Below are positions 14,191-22,260 of a DNA stretch of 31,833 bases, one piece after another. The notes under the pieces were generated by a model. That model was not told where the DNA came from, searched no databases, and saw only the letters and a program-made list of their open reading frames with translations. Numbering within the stretch: position 1 is the first letter of the stretch; every line of letters starts with the position of its first letter. Origin of the DNA: a virus; the IMG/VR virus record IMGVR_UViG_3300027754_000290, positions 1 to 31,833 of that record; one strand, 5' to 3'. Position numbers and translations under genes: made by a program.

Positions 14191-15399
14191 TTAACCCCAG
14201 ATGCGGCAAGCCATCTGTGGACGAATGGTGCTAAAGCCATACAGTACGTCAATACGGCAAGGCATACGGTCGTTGTTGATGTCGTACTGGCGCACGACAC
14301 GCAAGCTGATACCGTTATGAACCGCACGGGCGGCCATGTCAACACCCTGGGGCAGCAACAAGTCAGCGGTAGCAAACGTGATAGCGTCCTTGTGGTAAAC
14401 CAAGTTCTGTGCGTAAGCAGTAGAAGCGGTGCCAACAAAAGTCACAACAGCGCTAGATTGTGGCAAGGCAGTCATGGTAGCCAGTGCGTGAGCAGCGGAG
14501 TACATGGGAGCTACAGTTACAGTCCAAGTGCCAGAGACAGCGGTGGCATCAGCCAGAGCCACAAACTGGAACAACGAACCAGTAGTTTCACGGGTTTGCG
14601 GATTTACAGCAGAACAAGCTGCAATGGTAAACACATCACCGGCCTTGATGGTTGTAGTAACCGAGGCTTGCGACAAGCTCACAGTAGAAGAACCTTCAGT
14701 AGTCACCGTGGTGCCAACCGTGGTAGCAGCCGTGGCGTCACGCGAACCAGTGGTGAACTGCTTGATGGATTGGCTCATGTTGATTTCTTCAAATCCCAAT
14801 ACGCCAGTGCCCATCATGCCGTTTTTGAATTGGCGGGACACGGTGTCAGTGGGGTTGAACAAACCTTTCATGCCTTCAACCAAACCAGCGTTTGCAGCGG
14901 GGTTAACCGTTGCATACCGGGGCGACATTACAGCGGCGTTCTCATTCAGCTTTTGCTGGGCTTGGAGCAGCACCAAAGAAGTTGAAGGAGTCGTGCCGGG
15001 GGTGCCGACAGTGTTACCGATGGTTTTGTACGCATTGGCAACATCAGCATCAATGCTGGAGGCCAACTGGCTGATACGTGGTTTCAATACACGCTCTGCA
15101 AAGTCGTCCAACTGCATGGTCAATTCAGCGGAAGTAAAGTTCACGCCGATATGCTTTTGCGAGGCGACAGTCAAAGTGGTGAACTGCTCGTTGTCGTCCT
15201 GAACTTGCAGGGCGGCACCGTCAGTGACCAAAGCGCGGTCAGGGAGGCGAATACGCAGAGTAGAACCAATCTTGGCACCTTCAACAGCGAAGCTGTCGTC
15301 GTACTGACGGTTTACGTTACGAGTGATTACCAGGTTGTTCTCGAGGATTTCGAGAGCCTTCCGAGTAATCATGTCAATGGTTAGGATACTATTAGCCAT
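14191..15399 (-). CDS. Major coat protein, P22 gp5-like (402 aa)
   Basis: The N-terminus MANSILTIDMITRKALEILENNLVITRNVNRQYDDSFA is the hallmark of the P22 coat family, followed by GAKIGSTLRIRLPDR and DDFAERVLKPRISQLASSIDADVANAYKTIGN. Length is 402 against 430 residues in P22. The middle (about 230-330) is a Thr/Ser-rich beta domain at the place of the P22 insertion domain. The C-terminal PCRIDVLYGFSTIRPQMACRIWG also fits. It assembles the HK97-fold T=7-type shell around the scaffold encoded just upstream. Expression should be high. Confidence 0.92.
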   Translation of the reverse strand: MANSILTIDMITRKALEILENNLVITRNVNRQYDDSFAVEGAKIGSTLRIRLPDRALVTDGAALQVQDDNEQFTTLTVASQKHIGVNFTSAELTMQLDDFAERVLKPRISQLASSIDADVANAYKTIGNTVGTPGTTPSTSLVLLQAQQKLNENAAVMSPRYATVNPAANAGLVEGMKGLFNPTDTVSRQFKNGMMGTGVLGFEEINMSQSIKQFTTGSRDATAATTVGTTVTTEGSSTVSLSQASVTTTIKAGDVFTIAACSAVNPQTRETTGSLFQFVALADATAVSGTWTVTVAPMYSAAHALATMTALPQSSAVVTFVGTASTAYAQNLVYHKDAITFATADLLLPQGVDMAARAVHNGISLRVVRQYDINNDRMPCRIDVLYGFSTIRPQMACRIWG

Positions 15400-15420
15400 G
15401 AAAAAAGTCCTTAAAAAAAG

Positions 15421-16182
15421 TTAGCGGTTTTGCGCTTCCCACTTCTTCCGTTGTCGTGCCCTTTCGGCTTCAATCCACTGCGAGGCCGTCATGGTCTTAT
15501 CTGACCTGGGGTCTGTAGTGTCATAGGCCGGTGATCCAGTAGATCGGGCAGTGACAGGCGAAATCGGCGCTGGCGCGGATGTCGTACGTTTTATGGGAGG
15601 ATCAGACGCCAATTTGGCCTCAATCTTCCCAATTTCCTTTGCCTGTGCAAGCGGGGCTAGGCGAGATATACGCTCTGCGTCTTTGGGGTTAGTTCCGAGG
15701 TAGTAAGCTAACTCAGGCCCAACATCCGAAGACCGAATCGTATCGGCCATCACATCAGTAATCGGCAGCTTGGGGTTGTATGCGACTTGTTCAAAGTCAT
15801 CATACTTAGCGCGGGCTTCCTCTTCCAGATCGTGATAACTCTCAAGAACTTGCGAGTGCTGCTTGGCCGCTTCGCGCTGCGCGATCAGTTGTTCGGCCTT
15901 TTGATAGGCCAACGCATCGGCGTAAGCCTCTGGCGTTTCAAACTGATCGACAGACTGCGCTGCCGGAGCCCTCAAGGTTTGCGTTTCCGCAGTCCTTTGC
16001 GCTTGTTCCCGTTCCCACTTTCGTTGCTCTCTTGCGAGGCGTTTTCCAATAGCTGCATCAAGTTCCTCTTGCGAGAATGTCTTGGGTGCTTCTGCTTCCG
16101 GCGCTTTAACTTCAGGTTCAGGTACAGCCGTTGCTACCTGTTCCGGCGCGGGGTCTACTACCGCTAGGTTTTCTTCTGACAT
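15421..16182 (-). CDS. Scaffolding protein (253 aa)
   Basis: A hydrophilic, Glu/Ala/Lys/Gln-rich helical protein directly before the coat gene. The N-terminus is acidic and Pro/Glu rich (VVDPAPEQVATAVPEPEVKAPEAE), then comes TFSQEELDAAIGKRLAREQRKWEREQA, a common coiled-coil segment of phage scaffold proteins. The C-terminus is basic (IEAERARQRKKWEAQNR), the region that binds coat in P22 gp8. P22 gp8 is 303 residues. It guides procapsid assembly, then exits. No protease domain is seen. Confidence 0.85.
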   Translation of the reverse strand: MSEENLAVVDPAPEQVATAVPEPEVKAPEAEAPKTFSQEELDAAIGKRLAREQRKWEREQAQRTAETQTLRAPAAQSVDQFETPEAYADALAYQKAEQLIAQREAAKQHSQVLESYHDLEEEARAKYDDFEQVAYNPKLPITDVMADTIRSSDVGPELAYYLGTNPKDAERISRLAPLAQAKEIGKIEAKLASDPPIKRTTSAPAPISPVTARSTGSPAYDTTDPRSDKTMTASQWIEAERARQRKKWEAQNR

Positions 16183-16202
16183 TTTTCGATTCCATAGAAT
16201 CC

Positions 16203-16218
16203 CTGGTGATCGCGCCAG
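16203..16218. other. Stem-loop upstream of the scaffold gene
   Basis: Arms CTGGTG and CGCCAG (one G-T wobble) with loop ATCG, in the 51-nt gap between the 79-aa gene and the scaffold gene. It is followed by TACG. A closely similar element occurs on the other side of the 79-aa gene (16519-16535, also followed by TACG), so the two may share a function such as RNA processing. Confidence 0.4.
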
Positions 16219-16233
16219 TACGTGTTTTCAGCA

Positions 16234-16473
16234 TTATGCTGGAATTTGTGCGGCTTTGTATGCCGCGATTACTTGAGGCGTGTGAACCGCAGCGCAGATG
16301 GCTTTAACTTTAGCATCCTCGGCGCTGTAGTCATCGCCAGGCACAACAACGTGCCGGTGGAACTTGCTACTAATTTCAACGCCATCTTCTTTGATAGCGA
16401 TTTTGGTGCGAACTTGAATTGAGCCGTTTTCAACAACTTCAATCAGATCGACAACTTCAATTTTTTCTAACAT
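16234..16473 (-). CDS. Hypothetical acidic protein (79 aa)
   Basis: MLEKIEVVDLIEVVENGSIQVRTKIAIKEDGVEISSKFHRHVV is a pattern of alternating strands, then DDYSAEDAKVKAICAAVHTPQVIAAYKA forms a helical C-terminus. Similar small proteins with an FHRHVV(V/T)PGDD motif occur near tail-fibre genes of many phages and are unassigned. AAGGAAAT precedes ATG at 16473. It sits between the tailspike and scaffold genes, and similar stem-loops flank it on both sides. Confidence 0.65.
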   Translation of the reverse strand: MLEKIEVVDLIEVVENGSIQVRTKIAIKEDGVEISSKFHRHVVVPGDDYSAEDAKVKAICAAVHTPQVIAAYKAAQIPA

Positions 16474-16493
16474 GATATTTCCTTGTTTCCAGA

Positions 16494-16535
16494 GTAGCTA
16501 TCCCGCTACACATTAAGGCTGGTGGGCCGCACCAG
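16494..16535 (-). other. Two stem-loops after the tailspike gene
   Basis: In the 68-nt gap after the tailspike stop (16542) there are two adjacent hairpins: CTGGTG/CACCAG at 16519-16535 with a 5-nt loop, and GTAGC/GCTAC at 16494-16509 with a 6-nt loop. There is no U tract after either on the minus strand, so full termination is uncertain. They may protect or process the mRNA between the tail and scaffold-coat blocks. Confidence 0.4.
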
Positions 16536-16541
16536 TACGGG

Positions 16542-17954
16542 TTAATACAAAGCGTTTACTGTACCAGTGCTGTCTTTGTAAGACAGTTTGCCAGTTGAAG
16601 TATTTAAAAAGAGAGTGTCGTTTGCAACAGAAGCGGCGGCAATAGTTTTAAAACCATTGAATGAGATGTTCTGCGTACCAGTTGCGTTGTACCCATCTGA
16701 AAAACTAGCAAAAGTGTACGGAAAAGCAGATGTGTCGTAGTTTAACGATGTATTAGCCAATACAAATTTAGAAGTAACCCCACTGGTGTTGCAACTCATG
16801 TTGAATACAGATGTGCCATTACGCAGTTCATAACCAAAAAATGCTGTTGCTGGCTCAAGTCTAAAAGTCACAGTTCCAGTGCAACCATTTAATGTTCTGT
16901 TGGCTGTTGTAATACTCGCATCAGCAAAGAAATTTACTTGACCCCAAACATTGATGTTGTAAATGTTGTTTTTGTTGGATTGACTGGTATCAACTGCGTA
17001 TGTGCTTGGGTCAAGGTTGATACAAATGCCAGTAGCACCATACCAACCAATGTTAGTAAATGTGCAATTTGCATGATTACCACGAATCAACGGTTGTGCT
17101 GAATATGCAGGGTCAACAACAACAATACCATTGCTTACCATTACGTTTGAAGCGCGTGAAAACTGCATCACACCCTCAAAAGTGCCACAGTTAACAGCAT
17201 AAAAGTTATTTAATTGAACAGAATGCTGCAAACCAGTTTGACTTTGTGTACCATTTGATTGACGAACAAAGAAAAGAATTTTGCAATTATCAGCAGTAAT
17301 ATTGGAAAAAATAATTCCGTAATAGGGATCAGTTGTGCCAAAGTCCCGAATGGTTGACATAGCCATAAAACAACTGCTGAATGTCATGCCATCAATAACG
17401 ATGTCCTCGCCATCGCCAGGCTCAATCTGACAACCTTTGCCACCATCTCCTGTTCCATCATCATTGTTTCCGCTTTTACAGTTTTTAACAATACCGCCAG
17501 AAAACTTGATGTTTTTACCAATACCAGATGCGCCAGCCCCTGCACCAATACCGTTTTCGCCAGAGCCACCAGTGTAGATATTGCTGCAATCTAACTGCAA
17601 ATTTTGAACAACAATGTTGCTTCCGTTAGCACCAAAAGCACCGCCGCCAGTTGTGTAGTCAGCTAAGATAATAAAATCTTCGCAAATAAAAGTTGTGTTG
17701 TCTTTTACAAAAATTACATCATCAATATAGTATGGTACTGTGTTTTTAGGCAAAACAACAGTGCCGCCCCCTGCTGCATAGCAAGCATCTAAAGCGGCTT
17801 GAATAGGCAACTTCCAAGACAAAAATGAAGTAAACAAATGGCTTGCAGGATTGCTTGGGCTTTTTGCTGTTACTGTTGTTGCAAGACTAGCGTAATCAAG
17901 CACGTTAAACGGCGCACCGTTTATCATTGAATAAGTTGCTTTGGTAAGTGCCAC
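16542..17954 (-). CDS. Tailspike or tail fibre with pectate-lyase-like beta-helix (470 aa)
   Basis: GTG start at 17954 after GGAATAATC. The N-terminus ATYSMINGAPFNVLDYASLAT, then AALDACYAAGGGTVVLPKN, is the typical entry of phage pectate-lyase-3-like beta-helices. A long Gly/Asn-rich right-handed-helix-like region follows (about 90-370: NGSNIVVQNLQLDCSN, IVKNCKSGNND, GMTFSSCFMA). The C-terminal NDTLFLNTSTGKLSYKDSTG is a common fibre end motif. It would bind, and perhaps depolymerise, the host O-antigen or capsule. There is no obvious head-binding domain, so attachment may need neighbouring adaptors. The gene looks more AT-rich than the coat region, suggesting exchange. Confidence 0.78.
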   Translation of the reverse strand: MALTKATYSMINGAPFNVLDYASLATTVTAKSPSNPASHLFTSFLSWKLPIQAALDACYAAGGGTVVLPKNTVPYYIDDVIFVKDNTTFICEDFIILADYTTGGGAFGANGSNIVVQNLQLDCSNIYTGGSGENGIGAGAGASGIGKNIKFSGGIVKNCKSGNNDDGTGDGGKGCQIEPGDGEDIVIDGMTFSSCFMAMSTIRDFGTTDPYYGIIFSNITADNCKILFFVRQSNGTQSQTGLQHSVQLNNFYAVNCGTFEGVMQFSRASNVMVSNGIVVVDPAYSAQPLIRGNHANCTFTNIGWYGATGICINLDPSTYAVDTSQSNKNNIYNINVWGQVNFFADASITTANRTLNGCTGTVTFRLEPATAFFGYELRNGTSVFNMSCNTSGVTSKFVLANTSLNYDTSAFPYTFASFSDGYNATGTQNISFNGFKTIAAASVANDTLFLNTSTGKLSYKDSTGTVNALY

Positions 17955-17963
17955 GATTATTCC

Positions 17964-18560
17964 TTAAACAAAGTAAGTAAAAGTTAAATCGGCTCTGAAT
18001 CCAGTAGCTCCGGGGTATGTGCCATCATAGTTTGTAAGGTTGAAAGTTGTTTGAGTTGCTGGGCTGATCTGAATCAATTTTCCAGTCACGCCAATTTCAC
18101 TGCCGCAACCAGCACCGTACAAAGTTGTACCAATGTTTATTGGTATCCCACCAACAGATATAAATCCTGCCGCAATGCCATTGGTAGTAATACGCAAATC
18201 CATTGACAAAGTAACTTGTCTACCAATCTTTGTGTATTGACCAGTGCAAGTTCCTACCGTTGTAATCGTACCTACTGATGCTGTTAGGGTGGGTGTCCAA
18301 GTGCCTTCTTCATAGTCATTAAACAACTCGCTGGTCATGCCAGCAGGATGCGATGTGGCAGAAAAGTCGATGCCTTGACCACTTGCAACAATCAAATTAC
18401 CTGTGGTCAAAGTGAGTTGAGTTGCGCTGATTGCACGGCCTGCTGTTAAATTGGCAACAGATACTTGAACAGTTGCGCTGCTTTGCACAATTGGCAATAC
18501 TTCCGTACCCGCCAACGGGGTCGTAGAAGCTGGAAGCGCTGAAATCTTTTTATCTGCCAT
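17964..18560 (-). CDS. Tail-fibre protein (198 aa)
   Basis: ATG at 18560 is preferred over an in-frame TTG six bases upstream because AAGGATT lies at the right spacing. The N-terminus KKISALPASTTPLAGTEVLPIVQ is a fibre N-terminal motif, shared with the 199-aa protein at 11719-12318. The C-terminal domain ELFNDYEEGTWTPTLT, then GQYTKIGRQVTLSMDL, is a beta domain known from tail fibres of aquatic phages. Gene context (between the head-binding-like protein and the tailspike) supports a role in host recognition. Receptor unknown. Confidence 0.72.
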   Translation of the reverse strand: MADKKISALPASTTPLAGTEVLPIVQSSATVQVSVANLTAGRAISATQLTLTTGNLIVASGQGIDFSATSHPAGMTSELFNDYEEGTWTPTLTASVGTITTVGTCTGQYTKIGRQVTLSMDLRITTNGIAAGFISVGGIPINIGTTLYGAGCGSEIGVTGKLIQISPATQTTFNLTNYDGTYPGATGFRADLTFTYFV

Positions 18561-18569
18561 GATCAATCC

Positions 18570-19085
18570 TTAGATGTAATTAACTTCAATTGTTGAAGTC
18601 AAAGGTGGTGCTTGTGAAAACACTAAACTTGCGCCCGACAATGAGTATGTGTTCTTTTGTTGATAAACGCCGTTAACGTACACGTTAGTAGTGTTTTCAC
18701 TGGTTGGTACCCCACCCAAAGCAAACGTGGTATTTGAACCAGTGCCTGTAGCGTTAAAAATTACAGGGACTTTAACTTCTGTACCGCCTGCCGCACCAAT
18801 ACCCCAAATATTGTCATAGGTAGCAATCAAAACATCATTGCTATCTTTTAATAGAAATTTGTACTGTATGTTATCTAACCAAATTTCACCACCAGGTACA
18901 CGCCCAGCCGAATCTAAAATAATTGGGTTGGTGTGGTTGGTATTTCCCGACGAACTGGTAAAAGTAGCTTGTGGGGTTGTAGTGCCTGCGGCGTAGGTGT
19001 ACAGCTTACCGCCGGACAAAATAACACCGCTGTTGGTAAAGAACTGGGCCGCAGCGCCGCCCACAGGGGATAGAAAGACGGCCAT
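18570..19085 (-). CDS. Tail adaptor with P22-tailspike-like head-binding domain (171 aa)
   Basis: Residues 1-95 (AQFFTNSGVILSGGKLYTYAAG, then TSSSGNTNHTNPIILDSAGR and GEIWLDNIQYKFLLKD) match the plan of the head-binding domain at the N-terminus of P22-like tailspikes. The C-terminal half (FALGGVPTSENTTNVYVNGVYQQKNTYS) looks like a fibre-neck beta domain with the VNGV.Q..NTY motif seen in fibres. The enzyme part is absent, so it probably anchors separate fibre or spike proteins encoded next. ATG at 19085 has GGAG within the previous gene's end. Confidence 0.75.
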   Translation of the reverse strand: MAVFLSPVGGAAAQFFTNSGVILSGGKLYTYAAGTTTPQATFTSSSGNTNHTNPIILDSAGRVPGGEIWLDNIQYKFLLKDSNDVLIATYDNIWGIGAAGGTEVKVPVIFNATGTGSNTTFALGGVPTSENTTNVYVNGVYQQKNTYSLSGASLVFSQAPPLTSTIEVNYI

Positions 19086-19090
19086 TTAGG

Positions 19091-19255
19091 TCACTCCAAA
19101 AGAATCAAACCGCCGTCCTCTTGGACAAGGTTGTCATCGGATTCGGTTAAAAGATTGCTTTGCACAGTCGCATCCGCATAGCCCGACAAAAGCGAAACAA
19201 TGCTTCCAAGGCCAATTGAGACCCCGTTGCGAATGGGAATTCCAAAAAAACTCAT
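19091..19255 (-). CDS. Small tail-region protein (54 aa)
   Basis: ATG (19253-19255) overlaps the upstream TGA, and the frame ends at TGA 19091-19093. The peptide begins MSFFGIPIRNGVSIGLGSIV and ends VQEDGGLILLE. The QEDGGLILLE end is a frequently seen C-terminal sequence in phage tail and fibre-associated small proteins. The Ser/Gly/Leu N-terminal part may be a membrane- or protein-contacting strand. It lies between two genes with overlap on one side and a 5-nt gap on the other, filling what would otherwise be an unexplained gap. Confidence 0.7.
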   Translation of the reverse strand: MSFFGIPIRNGVSIGLGSIVSLLSGYADATVQSNLLTESDDNLVQEDGGLILLE

Positions 19256-19554
19256 TGGATGTTAATTGGTTTGCAATAGATCGTGCCGCCTGTAGACACT
19301 TGAATTGCGCTTACACGCCATTGGCCGCTAACGCTAGAAGGCACTTTAAATGGGATTGGCGTGAACGGCGGTACTGGCGTACTGGATGTTGTGGCGGTGA
19401 CGCTTTCGCCAACCAGCACATAGCAAGCCTGGTCAGACCAAACCACCACACCTTGCGCGCCAGCAGGCCATGCACCAGTTACGCCAGCAGTGCCGGTGTA
19501 AGTAATGGATTTGGCCGGAAAATTGGTGTCCGCTAATGGGTTTAAGAGTTCCAT
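19252..19554 (-). CDS. Small beta-rich virion-type protein (100 aa)
   Basis: A Ser/Thr/Val/Pro-rich sequence (FPAKSITYTGTAGVTGAWPAGAQGVVVWSDQACYVLVG, ending SAIQVSTGGTIYCKPINIQ) suggests a beta-sandwich. No enzyme motif. AAGGAC precedes ATG at 19554, and its stop overlaps the 54-aa gene. Placed between the portal and the fibre genes, it is probably a head-tail or fibre-associated accessory protein, but I cannot assign a family. Confidence 0.6.
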   Translation of the reverse strand: MELLNPLADTNFPAKSITYTGTAGVTGAWPAGAQGVVVWSDQACYVLVGESVTATTSSTPVPPFTPIPFKVPSSVSGQWRVSAIQVSTGGTIYCKPINIQ

Positions 19555-19563
19555 GATGTGTCC

Positions 19564-19932
19564 TTACGCTAAAAAGCGGAGTTTATACAGAGTACGCAGA
19601 TAAATCTCAATGATATTGTCGATTAATTGTTGCAACGACATATCAGTCCTGTCCACTACGTCATAGCGGCACTTTTCAATCTCATCCAACTGGTTTTGCA
19701 AAAAGTCGATGATGTTGGCCGTCTTGGTGGCCGAATGCAACGTGATTGGCCCCATCAAGCCATGACGGCCTTGGTAGGCTTCGGCAAAATCGTCCGCAGC
19801 GCCAACAATGCGCTCATAGAAGATATTGAGCGCAACGTGCTTGGAGTAGCTGCGGGTGTTCAAATGGACGCTGTGGGCCACATCACGTGCCAAGAATAGC
19901 ATCCCGACAAAATCACAGGCTTTGTACATCAT
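19564..19932 (-). CDS. Helical DUF5856/ferritin-like protein (122 aa)
   Basis: Starts at ATG 19932 (or the next ATG) overlapping the portal stop. It is all-helical: YKACDFVGMLFLARDVAHSVHLNTRSYSKHVALNIFYERIVGAADDFAEAYQGRHGL, then later helices DFLQNQLDEIEKCRYD and LQQLIDNIIEIYLRTLYKL. The helix spacing with His and Glu/Asp residues resembles Dps/ferritin-like four-helix proteins, and phage proteins of this type are often grouped as DUF5856. Metal binding is not shown. Expected to be soluble and carried in the portal-adjacent operon. Confidence 0.6.
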   Translation of the reverse strand: MMYKACDFVGMLFLARDVAHSVHLNTRSYSKHVALNIFYERIVGAADDFAEAYQGRHGLMGPITLHSATKTANIIDFLQNQLDEIEKCRYDVVDRTDMSLQQLIDNIIEIYLRTLYKLRFLA

Positions 19933-22115
19933 TGTGGCATTCCCATTGGTTGTTGTTCCATGCCTTCTTGTGGCATCTCAGGGCCGGTGTCCATGTCCCG
20001 CCCTGGCATTTCATTAACCAAGTCGCCCGAAGTGATCATGCCATGCACGGTGCCCAGCACGATGTCTTGGATTTGCTCTGGCGACATGGATGCTTGCACA
20101 GCAGAAATCCGCTGGGTTTCGGCTTGATACGCTTTGACCGTTGCTTCAAAGTCCTTGCGGTGCATATCCTGCATCTCAATCGACTTGCCAGCATTGATGA
20201 TCATCTGGTGCATTTGCTCCATCTCTTGGCCCATCGCTTGGATTTGCTGCTCTGCGGCCTGCAACTCGGGCGGCTTGTCGCCGTCTTGCATGAGTTTGGG
20301 GTCAATAGTCTTAGCAAAACGTTTCGCCATCTCTTGGGCACCCGGCCAATCCATATTTTTGACGAACAGGTCACCGGCCACTTGCCATAGCTGGGGGTTG
20401 CCTTGCAGTAGCTGGCCCATCGCCTCTAGCGCCTCTTGGCGCTTGGTTGCGTAGCCTGGGCCGGTGGTTGCCACCACATCGTACTTGCCCACGCCAGGGT
20501 TGTAAATCTTGTCAATTACAATGCCTTCTTGATTGACAATCTTTTTGACCGGCTCGGCCTGCATCGGGTCAATCTTGACCATGCTGGTCTCGCCGTCTTC
20601 GCCAATGATGCGGGCAATGCGCTGTGTGTCGTAGATTTTGGGGATCAGGTCAATCAGTTGGCGGGTCAGATACCGCACACCACGGGACAAGTTGTCGCCA
20701 AAGTGGTACGTTCCGACATCACCCTCGCGCTGGCGGGCCAAGATGGCTTTGCCGCTGCGCTCGTTGGATGTCATGCCCAAAGAAGCGTTATATTGGCCTG
20801 TAGATGCCTTGATGTCTTCAGAAGCACCTGCCTTGGCCTGTAATAGCCCGCTGGAGGCCATTGGCGGCTGCGCTCGCTGGGGTAGTGGCAGCGTAGCGCC
20901 CGCGCCGTCTGTAACGTCTGGATTGACCTCCAAATACGGCCAGTTGGTCGTGTTAGCCGTCTTCCATTGGTTCTCATAGCCCTCAAACTGCCCGCCGTAG
21001 CCAATAAATGGTGCTTTTGGAGCCAAAGCCAGCATCTCTGCCTCTTGGGATACCCAATAGTTGTACATCCGCTGGGCATCCTTGGCGTTTCGCACCAGGC
21101 CAGACACGTACAAGCGACCGTCAACCTCAAATTCGTTGCCCACGATGCGGACAATCGGGATGTATTTACCCGCCCACTCGCGCTCTTCCAAGATTTCGTA
21201 GCCGTTTATCTTGCAATATTTGATGCGTGGTCGGTCAGACTGCCTAGATTTCTTGGGTTTGCCGTAAATAGCGCGCAACTGCTTGTCTTCGGGCGTTCCT
21301 TCAAAGGCCGTGGCGTTGCCAGGATACAAATTAAGCGTGCCTTTGTCGTAATCGACGTAGTAGTAGTCTGCGATGCGGATAGTGTCTTCATTGAGCCACT
21401 GAGACAGGTTTTGATCACCCACACCCAGCGTTTGCAGGGTTGTAATGGGCGCTGAGTCGGGGTACATCCGCTCGTAATCAGCTTTGGATATGTCCTCGGT
21501 TACAAAACACCACTTGGCATCCGCGCCGCACGGGTCTTGGATGGTTGGATCCATGTAAACCGAAAAACTATTGCGAACTCGGCCAATTTTGATGTCTTGG
21601 TCAAAAGTATTGTCGTCGCAATACTCGGTCAGGATTCGGATGTAGCCTTCTCCGAAGGAGACTTGGTTTTCACAGGCGGTGTCGTAAGCGACATCTGCAT
21701 CCGAGATGTATTCAATATGCCTGACCATGCCGTTGAAGACTTCGGCAACGTCAATGTCGGCCTTGTCGTCGGCTGGAATAACTTTGCCTGTTGGGCGGTT
21801 TTGGCGTTGGTCATTGGTGACTTGCCGTACGTGCTGCGGCAGCTTGTTAATCGTAAGACACGGGCGGGCGTTGATTGTCTGGCCCTGCACCGCGCCGCGG
21901 GTTGCCAGCACATCAGCAGGCCACTGCCAGTGGTTGTCTGGGCTTCCGGCGTAAAACTTCAAGTCATCTATCTCGTCCTCACGGGATTCAGACAGCGCCG
22001 ATATTGCCATGTCCAAACGGCTGCGCGCTGTTGCCAGTATGCCGGAGTCGTCGTTCTTTTTGCCGCCACCGTTGGCGACATTTCCTACCGCCACCATGCC
22101 GGTGTAATCAGCCAT
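19929..22115 (-). CDS. Portal protein, P22 gp1-like (728 aa)
   Basis: 728 residues, nearly the same as P22 gp1 (725). The N-terminal half contains typical family text: ARSRLDMAISALSESREDEIDDLKFYAGSPDNHWQWP, LTINKLPQHVRQVTNDQRQNRP, and CENQVSFGEGYIRILTEY. Later comes STGQYNASLGMTSNERSGKAILARQREGDVGTYHFGDNLSR, strongly conserved in this family. Residues about 600-728 are Gln/Met-rich and helical, compatible with the P22 barrel. It forms the dodecameric channel for packaging and ejection. It begins 1 nt after the 47-aa gene stop. Confidence 0.93.
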   Translation of the reverse strand: MADYTGMVAVGNVANGGGKKNDDSGILATARSRLDMAISALSESREDEIDDLKFYAGSPDNHWQWPADVLATRGAVQGQTINARPCLTINKLPQHVRQVTNDQRQNRPTGKVIPADDKADIDVAEVFNGMVRHIEYISDADVAYDTACENQVSFGEGYIRILTEYCDDNTFDQDIKIGRVRNSFSVYMDPTIQDPCGADAKWCFVTEDISKADYERMYPDSAPITTLQTLGVGDQNLSQWLNEDTIRIADYYYVDYDKGTLNLYPGNATAFEGTPEDKQLRAIYGKPKKSRQSDRPRIKYCKINGYEILEEREWAGKYIPIVRIVGNEFEVDGRLYVSGLVRNAKDAQRMYNYWVSQEAEMLALAPKAPFIGYGGQFEGYENQWKTANTTNWPYLEVNPDVTDGAGATLPLPQRAQPPMASSGLLQAKAGASEDIKASTGQYNASLGMTSNERSGKAILARQREGDVGTYHFGDNLSRGVRYLTRQLIDLIPKIYDTQRIARIIGEDGETSMVKIDPMQAEPVKKIVNQEGIVIDKIYNPGVGKYDVVATTGPGYATKRQEALEAMGQLLQGNPQLWQVAGDLFVKNMDWPGAQEMAKRFAKTIDPKLMQDGDKPPELQAAEQQIQAMGQEMEQMHQMIINAGKSIEMQDMHRKDFEATVKAYQAETQRISAVQASMSPEQIQDIVLGTVHGMITSGDLVNEMPGRDMDTGPEMPQEGMEQQPMGMPQ

Positions 22116-22116
22116 A

Positions 22117-22260
22117 TTATTTCTTGCCTTTTGGGGCTGGCGCGCTGCGCTTTACTGCGTACGCAATTGCCACGGCCTGTTTGACCGGCTTGCCAGCTTT
22201 GACTTCAGCCTTTACGTTTTCACGAAAGGCTTTGGATGAAGATGATTTGACGAGCGGCAT
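22117..22260 (-). CDS. Small basic protein before the portal (47 aa)
   Basis: ATG at 22258-22260 to TAA at 22117-22119. The peptide (MPLVKSSSSKAFRENVKAEV, then AGKPVKQAVAIAYAVKR) is Lys-rich and resembles the very short proteins seen next to P22-like portal genes in many phages. Its GKPVKQAVAIAY helix is characteristic of that group. It probably binds DNA or another protein, but no function is known. One-nt overlap with the previous stop; 1 nt from the portal start. Confidence 0.7.
   Translation of the reverse strand: MPLVKSSSSKAFRENVKAEVKAGKPVKQAVAIAYAVKRSAPAPKGKK

Noticed and set aside
14504-15202. Plus-strand 232-codon open frame inside the coat gene
   Set aside because: Opposite strand of a clear P22-type coat gene; no independent signals.
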